Of a stretch of DNA of 64,000 nt, positions 1-6,968 are shown piece after piece. Both the position numbers and the translations under genes were made by a program. How positions within the stretch are numbered: position 1 is the first letter of the stretch; each line of letters opens with the position of its first letter. Source of the DNA: Dokdonella_A sp963834755 (lineage in GTDB: Bacteria > Pseudomonadota > Gammaproteobacteria > Xanthomonadales > Rhodanobacteraceae); assembly GCA_963834755.1 (NCBI GenBank), contig CAWICQ010000009.1, positions 496,001-560,000 of the forward strand. The letters are read 5' to 3'. The notes below the pieces were generated by a model, which was not told the origin of the DNA, did not search any database, and was given only the letters and a program-made list of their open reading frames with translations.

Positions 1-2
1 TG

Positions 3-172
3 ATTGTCATTTCTTACGGCTTGCTGCCCCCGAGTGTCCTAGCCCGCACAAACCAGAAACGCAGCCCCCGCATTCCAGCGGTGGCTTTCGGACGCCGAGC
101 CGTAAGCGACGACCATCCAACTTACCGGGAGCGGTTGATCGCCCTCAGCCCGGTATCGACCCGTAGCGGATA
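3..172 (+). repeat. Composite intergenic repeat, copy 1
   Basis: No gene is seen in the first 330 bases. Positions 41-60 are identical to 8745-8764. The flanking blocks GTCATTTC (6-13) and GCTTTCGGAC..GAGCCGTAAG (83-105) also recur near 8707 and 8778. The block then runs into a second motif, CGGGAGCGGTTGATC..TATCGACCC (126-162), which recurs at 3970-3990 and 5440-5474. It is a degenerate member of a dispersed family; whether it is a MITE, a decayed cassette junction or a structured RNA cannot be told from one genome. Confidence 0.6.
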
Positions 173-258
173 TTCCTTCAGCTCCACTTCCCAACCCTTG
201 GGCAATAGCGCCCCTTGCTGGCCGCTTTCTCCTCCAGTTAGAGATAATTTATTGAACT

Positions 259-308
259 TCGATAAATATATTGCCGAATGTCGATAAATATGATATTGTT
301 TATCAATA
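259..308 (+). promoter_or_regulatory. Candidate operator: TCGATAAATAT direct repeats
   Basis: The 11-mer TCGATAAATAT occurs at 259-269 and 281-291, that is 22 bp or about two helical turns apart. A related inverted copy (TTGTTTATCAATA) lies near 297-308. The block is strikingly AT-rich for this genome and sits immediately upstream of the DUF2975/XRE gene pair. I infer an autoregulatory site for the XRE regulator; there is no direct evidence of binding. Confidence 0.4.
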
Positions 309-333
309 CGTACCGTCATGGAGTGCCCAATCG

Positions 334-858
334 ATGCCCCGTCCTTCATCTACCGCGCTCCCCATCGCCTACGTCGGCCTGCGCATGCTGATCGTCTTGA
401 ACTGGATCTACGGCGCAATTGTCCTTGCGATCCTGGTGGGGATGTTTGCCGCCGAACAATGGACGATGACGGCTCTCGGCGTTCCGCCCTCGGCGCAATC
501 CGGTCCGCTGACCATCGGCATGCGCGCGATTGCAGCGCTCGGACTCCTTGCCGTCCCGCTGAACCTCGCCGTGCTCAACCGACTGGTGGCGATGGTCCAA
601 TCGGTTCGCGCCGGCGATCCCTTCGTCGCCGCGAATGCATACCGCCTGCAGGCGATCGCCTGGTTTCTGCTCGGGCAACAGATGCTCAGCCTCTTCATCG
701 GGCTTATCGGCAAATACATTTCGACGCTCGGACACCCGCTTCATCTCGATGCGGGCTTTTCGCCCAGCGCCTGGCTAGCGGTCATTCTGACCTTCGTCCT
801 CGCGCGCGTCTTCGCCGAAGGCGCGCTGATGCGCGAAGACCTCGAAGGGACGGTGTGA
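334..858 (+). CDS. DUF2975 family membrane protein
   Basis: Integral membrane protein of about 174 residues with four hydrophobic segments, around LRMLIVLNWIYGAIVLAILVG, AIAALGLLAVPLNLAVL, WFLLGQQMLSLFIGLI and WLAVILTFVLARVF. The spacing and the RAGDPFVAANAYRLQAIAW block match the DUF2975 family (known as a family, function not established). I chose the ATG at 334 (MPRPSS) because a GGAG lies about ten bases upstream and the protein then begins just before the first membrane segment. The next gene starts two bases after the stop and encodes a YozG-like XRE regulator, the usual partner of DUF2975 genes. The pair is probably one transcript controlled from the AT-rich repeats upstream. Confidence 0.75.
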   Translation: MPRPSSTALPIAYVGLRMLIVLNWIYGAIVLAILVGMFAAEQWTMTALGVPPSAQSGPLTIGMRAIAALGLLAVPLNLAVLNRLVAMVQSVRAGDPFVAANAYRLQAIAWFLLGQQMLSLFIGLIGKYISTLGHPLHLDAGFSPSAWLAVILTFVLARVFAEGALMREDLEGTV

Positions 859-859
859 C

Positions 860-1102
860 ATGGCCATCGCCATCAAGCTGGATGAGCTGCTCCACGAGCG
901 GCGAATGACCCTGACCGAGCTGGCCGAGCGCATCGACATCACGCTTGCCAACCTCTCAATCCTCAAGACCGGCAAGGCCCGCGCCATCCGCTTCTCGACG
1001 CTTGAAGCGATCTGCGGCGCGCTCGGCTGCCAACCCGGTGACATTCTGGAATTCGTCCCGGAGTCCATCTCTGGCTCCGAACACCTTCGCAAAGCTTCCT
1101 AG
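860..1102 (+). CDS. XRE-family (YozG-like) small transcriptional regulator
   Basis: This 80-residue protein is almost entirely one Cro/C1-type helix-turn-helix: LDELLHERRMTLTELAERI, the recognition-helix region ITLANLSILKTGKARAI, and the closing FSTLEAICGALGCQPGDILEF. The PGDILE ending is typical of the YozG-like group. It starts two bases after the DUF2975 stop, so the two are almost certainly co-transcribed and possibly translationally coupled. Its likely targets are its own promoter region (repeats at 259-308) and perhaps the membrane genes downstream; this is inference from arrangement. Confidence 0.85.
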   Translation: MAIAIKLDELLHERRMTLTELAERIDITLANLSILKTGKARAIRFSTLEAICGALGCQPGDILEFVPESISGSEHLRKAS

Positions 1103-1116
1103 CAAAGGAATTCACC

Positions 1117-1566
1117 GTGATCACGACGACTCACGATGTCGCTACGAACGAAACCCAGCAGGCGAACGTCACCCAAGAGGTTTCGCTTGCCCGCCTCTAT
1201 GTTCTGCGCGCGACCTATCTGCTGCTCGTGATTGGGCTCGGTGGGATGATCGTGCCCGACGTGGTCAGCCACCCGGTGATCAGCCGCGGTGTCATCCCGA
1301 GTCTGCTCGGCGCCGTGTGGGTGCTGGCGTTCGTCGGCCTCAAATACCCCCTCCAGATGCTTCCACTGCTGATGTTCGAGTTCGCGTGGAAATCCATCTG
1401 GATGGTGGCTTACGGCTTGCCGCAATGGTCCGCCGGTCAATCGCCACCGACCTTCGCCGAGGATTCCTTCAACATCGGCCTTGGCGTCATCCTTATGCCG
1501 CTCGTGATCCCCTGGGGCTACGTTTACCGTCATTACATAAAGCAGTCAGGCGCGCGCTGGCGCTGA
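1117..1566 (+). CDS. Small integral membrane protein, unknown function
   Basis: 149 residues with a GTG start at 1117 preceded by AAAGGA (1104-1109). After a polar N-terminus (to about residue 25) there are four hydrophobic stretches: YLLLVIGLGGMIVPDVV, IPSLLGAVWVLAFVGL, LPLLMFEFAWKSIWMVAYG and NIGLGVILMPLVIPWGYVY. I do not recognise the family. It lies 14 bases after the XRE gene and probably extends that transcript. A frameshifted paralogue follows directly (1598-2074) with the same order of motifs (LKYPLQMLPL, FGLPQW-like, LVIPW), so this is the surviving copy of a tandem duplication. Confidence 0.65.
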   Translation: MITTTHDVATNETQQANVTQEVSLARLYVLRATYLLLVIGLGGMIVPDVVSHPVISRGVIPSLLGAVWVLAFVGLKYPLQMLPLLMFEFAWKSIWMVAYGLPQWSAGQSPPTFAEDSFNIGLGVILMPLVIPWGYVYRHYIKQSGARWR

Positions 1567-1597
1567 CTAAGGGCGTCGTCGCTCGAGGAGATCTGAC

Positions 1598-2074
1598 ATG
1601 ACTCCTACCGCTGCCTCCGCGCCACAGGGCATGAGCGAAAGCGAATTCCCGCGCTGGCGGTTGCACGTCCTGCACGGAGTCGCCCTCTTTTTGTCGTCAG
1701 CGGTTTCTTCAGTTACCCGCAGATCCTGATCCACGCCAGCGCGACTGACCGCGGGATGATCATGGCTTTCCTCACCGGCCTGTGGCTGATGTCTTTTTGG
1801 CGGTTCGCTTTCCACTGAAAATGCTTCCGCTTTCCTTTTCGAATGCACGTGGAAGACTGTCTGGCTGCTCGTTTTCGGATTGCCGCAATGGATCACCGGG
1901 GTCGGCTCGCCGCGATTGGGCCTGGGGCCCGCTGGAGATCGGGAGCATTCCGATCCTGCTGGCGTTGGTGATTCCGTGGGATAAGTGTGGCGCCATTACT
2001 TCAGACAGCCATCAGAGCGCTGGAATGCACACGGTGCCAAGAGCACTTCCCACCCCGTTCAAAAGATAGGCTAG
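1598..2074 (+). pseudogene. Decayed tandem paralogue of the preceding membrane gene
   Basis: ATG at 1598 with a GAGGAG ribosome site (1585-1590) opens a frame that stops after about 43 codons, but the similarity to the gene at 1117-1566 continues in other frames. Stitched together it reads RWRLHVLHGVALFL, then MAFLTGLWLMS, VRFPLKMLPLSF, WKTVWLLVFGLPQWITG, ILLALVIPW and finally VWRHYFRQPSERW. These parallel LKYPLQMLPLLMF, WKSIWMVAYGLPQWSAG, VILMPLVIPW and VYRHYIKQSGARW in the intact copy. At least three frame changes are needed, so this is genuine decay rather than one sequencing slip. Confidence 0.75.
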
Positions 2075-2131
2075 ACCTGCGAGTCGTGCCGTCTGTTGGG
2101 TCGAATCCATTTGGACGTCGGGGACTTGAGC

Positions 2132-2620
2132 TCAGCGATACTCGGAACCAAGGTCTTCGCGCCGGCTTGCCTTGTTCAATAGCGACAGGACAAACCCGAT
2201 AAGCAGCATCGCCAGTAGGGCGAGGATGAAGGCGGAGCCAAGATGAGCAGAGGAGACGCCCGACCTCTCGACTGGATGCACCAGCAGCAGCGCCTTGCTG
2301 CCCAAGTGCAAGGTCAATAGCAGCAGATACAGGAACGGGATCATCGCGCGATAGCGGATCAGCGCCACGACGCATTGCAGGGCAAGCAACACGCGGAAAA
2401 GCCCCGCGATCGCAAAGAGCGCGATCACGGCATCGGCGCCGTCGGCACCGTAGTGATCCAGGGGGATTCCATCGGCCAACATCACTACGGTGCGAGTGTT
2501 GAATAGGGAGTTCGCGCCCATGCTCAGCTCCATAAGCACGACGAGCACGAAGAGCCAGAAGCCGAAGCGATGGCCGCGATAGGCATTATCGAATTGCTTG
2601 GGAAATATTCGGCTGAGCAT
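2132..2620 (-). CDS. Multi-pass membrane protein, unknown function
   Basis: 162 residues with four predicted membrane segments (FGFWLFVLVVLMEL, DAVIALFAIAGLFRVLLAL, IPFLYLLLLTLHL and LGSAFILALLAMLLIGFVLSLL) and a basic C-terminus. AAGGAA precedes the ATG. I recognise no catalytic motif and no named family with confidence. It is divergent from the AraC-type regulator at 2786, with 165 bases between the starts, so it is a plausible target of that regulator. Confidence 0.7.
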   Translation of the reverse strand: MLSRIFPKQFDNAYRGHRFGFWLFVLVVLMELSMGANSLFNTRTVVMLADGIPLDHYGADGADAVIALFAIAGLFRVLLALQCVVALIRYRAMIPFLYLLLLTLHLGSKALLLVHPVERSGVSSAHLGSAFILALLAMLLIGFVLSLLNKASRREDLGSEYR

Positions 2621-2716
2621 GGGCTGTTCCTTTTTGCGAGGAGCGGTGGCCGCCAGAACCCGCTGCTTGCCCCTCGTCTCGTTGTGTTCGATCCTAGGTC
2701 ACGGCGGACGAAATGG

Positions 2717-2766
2717 ACATGACGGCACGCATCAAAAACATGACCGCAGGTGACATGTCCGCAGGT
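2717..2766 (+). promoter_or_regulatory. Iterated ACATG(A/T)C(C) repeats upstream of the AraC gene
   Basis: CATGACCGCAGGT (2739-2751) and CATGTCCGCAGGT (2754-2766) are near-identical 13-mers at 15-bp spacing, with a third, weaker ACATGACGGC at about 2717. They lie between the divergent membrane gene and the AraC regulator. Direct repeats are the usual form of AraC-family half sites, so this is a candidate operator; the role is inferred. Confidence 0.4.
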
Positions 2767-2785
2767 TGCGAGGGGCGCCGAAGCG

Positions 2786-3805
2786 ATGGCTAGGCCCACC
2801 ATTGCTGCAGGTTTTGCCCGGGCGCTGGTCGATCTGGCGGTATCGAAGGGCGCCAGCCGGGAGGCACTGGTCGAGCGATCGCAAATCGATCCGGAACAAT
2901 TGCGGGACCAGGACAACCGCATTCCGTTCGCACGATATGTTGCGCTGATGCACGCTGGCCAGGAGCTGTGCAACGAACCGGCGCTCGCACTGCACTTCGG
3001 CGAAGCATTCGATATGGCCGAGTTGTCCATTGTCGGCTTGCTTGGCCAAGCTTGCGAGACCATGGCCGAAGCCTTCGCACAATTGAATCGTTATGAGCGC
3101 TTGATCGCTGATGTCGACGGCGTGGCCGCCGGCAATCGCCTGGCGCTCTCGCGCAGCGCGGGCCAACTCTGGCTAGTCGATACGCGTAGGAATCCCAATG
3201 ACTTTCCCGAACTCACCGAATCCAGCTTTGCGCGCATGGTTTGTGCGTCGCGGCGGATGCCCGGCGGAAAGGAGTTAATAAGCGCTGTCCATGTCACTCA
3301 CGCGGCGCCGGCGCATCGGGCCGAATATGACCGGATTTTCCGCATGCCCGTGGTTTTCGGGAGCGACAGAAACGCGTTGTTGATGACCGACGACTCGTGG
3401 CTGACCCTCAAGACGCCGCAGCCATCGCGCTACGTGTTCGGCATTCTCAGCGAACGTGCCGACGCACTGTTCAAGCAGCTGGAGAATTCGACATCGACGC
3501 GGGGCCGTGTCGAGAGCCTGCTGTTACCGATGCTGCACACCGGCGATGCCAGCATGGACAGCATCGCCTGCAAGCTCGCGCTCAGCCGCCAGACCCTGTT
3601 TCGCAAGCTCAAAGCCGAAGGCACGAACTTTCAGCGGGTGCTCGATGAGTTACGCCATAGGATGGCGCTGCACTACCTGGGCGGAAAGAAGGTCTCGGTG
3701 AACCAAACGGCCTATCTGGTGGGGTTTTCCGATCCAGCCGCGTTCTCTCGTGCATTCAAGCGTTGGACAGGATCAAGCCCGCGCATGATGCGTCTCAAAT
3801 ATTGA
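2786..3805 (+). CDS. AraC-family transcriptional regulator (OruR/ArgR-like)
   Basis: About 339 residues from the ATG at 2786; an upstream in-frame GTG at 2750 is less likely because it lies inside the operator-like repeats. The N-terminal two-thirds match the arabinose-binding-like domain of the OruR/VirS type (IPFARYVALMHAGQELCNEPALALHFGEAF, then the DFPELTESSFARMV region). The C-terminus is a two-helix AraC DNA-binding domain: LALSRQTLFRKLKAEGTNF, VNQTAYLVGFSDPAAFSRAF, RWTGSSPR. The inducer is unknown. The divergent membrane gene at 2132-2620 is the obvious candidate target. Confidence 0.85.
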   Translation: MARPTIAAGFARALVDLAVSKGASREALVERSQIDPEQLRDQDNRIPFARYVALMHAGQELCNEPALALHFGEAFDMAELSIVGLLGQACETMAEAFAQLNRYERLIADVDGVAAGNRLALSRSAGQLWLVDTRRNPNDFPELTESSFARMVCASRRMPGGKELISAVHVTHAAPAHRAEYDRIFRMPVVFGSDRNALLMTDDSWLTLKTPQPSRYVFGILSERADALFKQLENSTSTRGRVESLLLPMLHTGDASMDSIACKLALSRQTLFRKLKAEGTNFQRVLDELRHRMALHYLGGKKVSVNQTAYLVGFSDPAAFSRAFKRWTGSSPRMMRLKY

Positions 3806-3888
3806 AAATGACCAGAACCGGGCGCAAGCGGAACACGGTTTCGCGAACGTACCCATGGATGCCGCGGAGTTAGCCGCACAACGCGTCG

Positions 3889-4018
3889 AATGTCCGCTCC
3901 CGGCCGACAGCCGACGGTCCGGTCGGCGAGTCGTTGCGGACGCCGAACCCAATCAATGACCGTCCTGGTCGCGGGAGCGGCCGATCACGATCGTCTGCTT
4001 TCGAGCCAAAGCGGACAT
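3889..4018 (+). repeat. Intergenic repeat with inverted AATGTCCGCT / AGCGGACAT ends
   Basis: The gap 3806-4242 holds no convincing gene. Within it, AATGTCCGCT at 3889-3898 and its complement AGCGGACAT at 4010-4018 bound a 130-bp block containing CGGGAGCGGCCGATCACGAT, a motif shared with 126-162 and 5440-5474. Inverted ends and multiple copies suggest a MITE-like element or a family of structured RNAs; no encoded function is seen. Confidence 0.5.
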
Positions 4019-4242
4019 CGCCGCAGCAGCAGGTCAGCACAGCTGCCAGACCCTCAACGCTGAGGGATGCGCCGGAGCATGCGACCAGAATCCGAACACT
4101 ACCGACGACACCGCCGATGAGACGTTCGACGTGGTATTCATAGTTCCGAATACCGCCTCGCAGCCGCGATAGCCCGCGCCCCGCGCGGCGCGTTGACTCT
4201 AGTGTCATGCCTCAAAACTATCTTCACCAATGGGAGGGTTTC

Positions 4243-4731
4243 ATGAAGATCAGGTCGCTGAGTTTATTTTTTGTTGCTGCAGCCCTTGTAGGCTGTGCCT
4301 CAAACCAAGTCGCGCAGACCGGCGCGAAAGGCGCGCGCACGGAAAGCTGCAAGGCGACTTCCGAAGCGGAAATCGCCGCACTGTTCGATCGCTGGAATCG
4401 ATCGTTGCAGACAGGTGATCCACATAAAGTGGTCGCCAACTACGCGGAGCGATCAATCCTCTTGCCTACCGTTTCAAACAAGCCGCGTTTAACGCCAGCC
4501 GAGAAGGAAGATTACTTCCATCACTTTCTGGAGAACCGTCCCTCCGGCAAGATTGACCTGCGATTCGTTGAACTCGGCTGCAACACGGCATTGGATGCAG
4601 GTCTTTACACGTTCACGTTTGCGAAGACAGGAGAAAGCGTCAGCGGACGCTACACCTACACCTACCGCTGGAATGGTTCTGAGTGGCTAATTACCAGCCA
4701 CCATTCCTCGGTGATGCCTGAGAAGAACTAG
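4243..4731 (+). CDS. Lipoprotein with NTF2-like (SgcJ/EcaC-type) domain
   Basis: 162 residues. The ATG at 4243 has a strong GGGAGGG site. The N-terminus MKIRSLSLFFVAAALVGC is a lipoprotein signal ending in a lipobox, LVGC, so the mature protein should be anchored through Cys18. The rest resembles SnoaL/NTF2-like proteins of the SgcJ/EcaC group: EIAALFDRWNRSLQTGDPHKVVANYAERSILLPT and GRYTYTYRWNGSEWLITSHHSS. Members of this fold bind small molecules; no substrate can be assigned. The gene is followed ten bases later by an integron attC-like site, which suggests that it is or was a mobile gene cassette. Confidence 0.8.
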   Translation: MKIRSLSLFFVAAALVGCASNQVAQTGAKGARTESCKATSEAEIAALFDRWNRSLQTGDPHKVVANYAERSILLPTVSNKPRLTPAEKEDYFHHFLENRPSGKIDLRFVELGCNTALDAGLYTFTFAKTGESVSGRYTYTYRWNGSEWLITSHHSSVMPEKN

Positions 4732-4740
4732 CCACGAGAG

Positions 4741-4799
4741 GCGTAATAAGTTGTTCCAGCGGACGGGCGAAAAGCCGCCGCTGAACTCTAACGTTAGCG
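4741..4799 (+). other. Integron attC-like recombination site
   Basis: The block runs from GCGTAAT (degenerate R'') to the core GTTAGCG at 4793-4799. Inside, GTTCCAGCGG (4753-4762) pairs with CCGCTGAAC (4778-4786) except for one unpaired base, the extrahelical base expected of attC sites. The inner part GGC-GAAAA-GCC can form a terminal loop. The flanks also match the usual layout (TAA..GTTGTTC..GC and GC..GAACTC..CGTTAG). No integron integrase is present in the window, so this would be an orphan (CALIN-like) cassette site. Confidence 0.6.
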
Positions 4800-4857
4800 A
4801 ATGTCCGCTCTGGGCCCTCTCTGACAGACTTCGCTTCATTCGAGATCAGGAAGCGTC

Positions 4858-5418
4858 ATGCCGCTCTTGCGGACCATTGCCATCGCCGGTTTCTTCCTGT
4901 GGCTCTCCATCGATGGCATGGCGGTCTTTCGCCACAAGACGGGCAAGGCCGAGAATCGTGACCGCTTCTCTTTGATGTTGATCATGATCGGCAACTTCGT
5001 GGCCTTGATAGTTGGCATCGGCCTCGCTTACAGCGCAATTGGATCGATTCGTTCGGTCCCGCTACAGATCACAGGACTGCTGGTAATGATGATCGGCATT
5101 GCCGTGCGCTCAACTGCCATCGCGCAACTTGGCCGCTTTCATACGCCGAACGTGGCAATTCGCGCCGATCATGAGTTGATGAAGGCCGGCTTGTACCGAT
5201 ATGTGCGGCACCCGAGCTACCTCGGCGCGCTGATCGCTTTTCTTGGCTTCAGCCTTGGCCTAGGCAACTGGCTGAGCCTCGCGGTGATCATGGGCATCTC
5301 CATCTGCATCTACCTATACCGCATGCAGGAGGAAGAGGCGGCATTATCTGCAGCGTTCGGGGATGCCTACCGTGCCTACTGCCAGACGACCAAGCGACTG
5401 ATCCCCGGTCTGTTCTAG
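4858..5418 (+). CDS. Isoprenylcysteine carboxyl methyltransferase-family membrane protein
   Basis: 186 residues with about five hydrophobic segments. The C-terminal half carries the ICMT/phospholipid-methyltransferase signature: LMKAGLYRYVRHPSYLGALI, then YRMQEEEAALSAAFGDAYRAYCQTTKRLIPGLF. The RHPSY and EE..L...FG..Y..Y...T.R.IP motifs bind AdoMet and the lipid acceptor in this family. The bacterial substrate is unknown; lipid or isoprenoid-like methylation is the family expectation. It directly follows the attC-like site, so it may also be a cassette gene, although I see no attC after it. Confidence 0.85.
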   Translation: MPLLRTIAIAGFFLWLSIDGMAVFRHKTGKAENRDRFSLMLIMIGNFVALIVGIGLAYSAIGSIRSVPLQITGLLVMMIGIAVRSTAIAQLGRFHTPNVAIRADHELMKAGLYRYVRHPSYLGALIAFLGFSLGLGNWLSLAVIMGISICIYLYRMQEEEAALSAAFGDAYRAYCQTTKRLIPGLF

Positions 5419-5423
5419 TTTCG

Positions 5424-5477
5424 GACGACCGCTTTTTGCCGGGAGCGCTTGATCACGATTGGCGGCTATCGACCCAC
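5424..5477 (+). repeat. Intergenic repeat, partial copy next to the IS element
   Basis: CGGACGACCGCTTTTTGCCGG, then GAGCGCTTGATCACGATTGG and GGCTATCGACCC, correspond to the second half of the composite repeat at 110-162 and 3960-3995. The IS3-family element begins about a dozen bases further on, so the IS landed beside or in a repeat copy. Confidence 0.5.
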
Positions 5478-6361
5478 TAGGTCGCGACGGGTTCTACCCC
5501 CGTCTTCGCGGACTGCTGGGTTAAGGCATAAAATTTCTGGTCCTGAGCATCGATTCTGCGTTGCATGCGTGGATTGTGAAAGCGTTCGATGTAGTCGAAC
5601 ACATCGGAGCGTGCAGCAGCCAGCGACAGATAACGGCGCCGATGGATACGTTCGCGCTTGATCAAGCCAAAGAAGCCTTCCGCCGCCGCGTTGTCGCCGC
5701 AGTGGCCGACCTCGCTCATGCTGCTGGTGATGCTGTGATCCGCCAGGAAGCGTTGGTAGTCGCTGCTGGTGAACTGCGTGCCTCGGTCGGAATGCAACAG
5801 CACCGGATTGCGGTCTGGACGTTGCCAGCACGCCATCAGCACGGCACTCAGCACGAGGTGACGATCCTGTATGCCTGACATCGACCAGCCGACGATCTTG
5901 TGATTGAACAGGTCGAGCACGATGCACAGATACAGCCACCCTTCTGCGGTGTAGACGTAGGTGATGTCAGTGACCCACTTCGTGTTCGGCTCCAAGCGCC
6001 ACGAAGTCACGTTCGAGATGATTCCTGACGTGCGTCGGCCGGATGCCGCTGCGCTTCGTTCGCCATGCACGGCGTTGCGGCACGCCGAACAGTGCGTTCT
6101 TGGCCATCAGCCGAGCCACGCGGTTCGGACTCGCAGTCTCGCCCTCGTAGCACAATTGCTCATGCATGCGCGGCATGCCCATCACGCCGTCGCTGGCGGC
6201 ATGGTGATGACGAATGCGCGACAGCAATCGCTGATTGTCCCGGGCGCGAGGGCTCAGGGGTCGTTGGCCCCACGCATGAAAACCACTCGTCGACACGTTG
6301 AGACACCGACACATCAGCTGGACAGGATAGACACCGCGGCACCGTTGAATCGTCTGATACC
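5477..6361 (-). pseudogene. IS3-family transposase OrfB (rve integrase), frameshifted
   Basis: The N-terminal half reads CLNVSTSGFHAWGQR, IRHHHAASDGVMGMPRMHEQL and RVARLMAKNALFGVPQRR, then RPTHVRNHLERDFVA. The frame then breaks near 5993-5999 (one extra base) and continues as EPNTKWVTDITYVYTAEGWL, LDLFNHKIVGWSM, HSDRGTQFTS and NAAAEGFFGLIKRERI. The DDE residues of the rve fold (D in VTDITY, D in HSDRGTQ, E in AAEGFFGLIK) are all still encoded. The frame ends SAKTGVEPVAT and runs a few codons past the terminal repeat. Confidence 0.8.
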
Positions 6362-6710
6362 TCAGCTCGATTCCCTGGCGAAGAACGCTGCCGCATCGCG
6401 CAAAAAATCTCGTTCCTTCTTCACACGCGCCAGCTCGCGCTTGAGCGTGGCCACCTCCTGGTCGCGCGGAACGCCCGAACCGAGAACGCCTTGGCCTTAT
6501 CGGTCTCCAGCTCGCGTCGCCAACGGCCCAACAAACCGGCACCGACACCGATGTCGCGAGCCACCCGGCTGATGTTCGCGCCCGGTTGCTGCGTCAGGCC
6601 GACGGCCTCGCGCTTGAACTCTTCGCTGAACTTTCTTCGCTTGGACATGACACTCCTTTTTGCCGATGATCGGCCTTCTTGGAAGTGTCCGCGTTAACGG
6701 GGTAGAACCC
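5489..6710 (-). mobile_element. IS3-family insertion sequence, inactivated
   Basis: Terminal inverted repeats GGGTTCTACCCC (5489-5500) and GGGGTAGAACCC (6699-6710) extend inward imperfectly to a shared CGCGGAC. Between them lie an orfA with an IS3-type helix-turn-helix and an orfB with an rve integrase core, both on the minus strand and both frameshifted. I see no clean target-site duplication. The element of about 1.2 kb has the usual IS3 length. Confidence 0.8.
6362..6648 (-). pseudogene. IS3-family transposase OrfA, frameshifted
   Basis: The start MSKRRKFSEEFKREAVGL and ISRVARDIGVGAGLLGRWRRE give the HTH_Tnp_1 domain of IS3 OrfA proteins. After about residue 56 the frame is lost. One missing base near 6477-6484 restores VPRDQEVATLKRELARVKKE and RDFLRDAAAFFARESS, the expected leucine-zipper-like C-terminus. 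A T-run inside that region (AGATTTTTTGCG on the coding strand) is where the normal OrfA/OrfB programmed slip would be expected. Confidence 0.75.
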
Positions 6711-6716
6711 AGGCCG

Positions 6717-6875
6717 ATTGTTATTCTCATCGCTCTCCCTAACTCAAGCGTCCCCTGCCTGCCATCCAGAAAAATCCCAGCGCCCGTTTTCAGACTCGAA
6801 GCCGTAAGGCACGACCGTGCGGAGGTCTTCGAGAACGGCCGATTGTGATCGTCGGCTATCGACTCGAAGTGGCCA
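6717..6875 (+). repeat. Composite intergenic repeat, copy 2
   Basis: The gap 6711-6968 contains ATTGTTATTCTCATCGCTCT then CCCTAACTCAAGCGTCCCC, which align with 8705-8741 (CCGTCATTTCGCATCGCTCG, CCCTAACGCAAGCGTCTCT). It continues with CAGACTCGAAGCCGTAAGGC and ends in GGCCGATTGTGATCGTCGGC and TATCGACTCGAAG, the same order of blocks as at 3-172. No gene is seen here. Confidence 0.5.
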
Positions 6876-6968
6876 TGCCGTGGCGCGAAATGTTTCGGGT
6901 CGACCATATTCACGTCAGACGTCCGATACTCGAGGCCGTCAACGCGAACGCATCCGACGGTGCAACGT

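Noticed and set aside
3870..4208. 112-codon minus-strand frame in the intergenic gap
   Set aside because: It covers the repeat element, has no ribosome site and shows no recognisable protein pattern.
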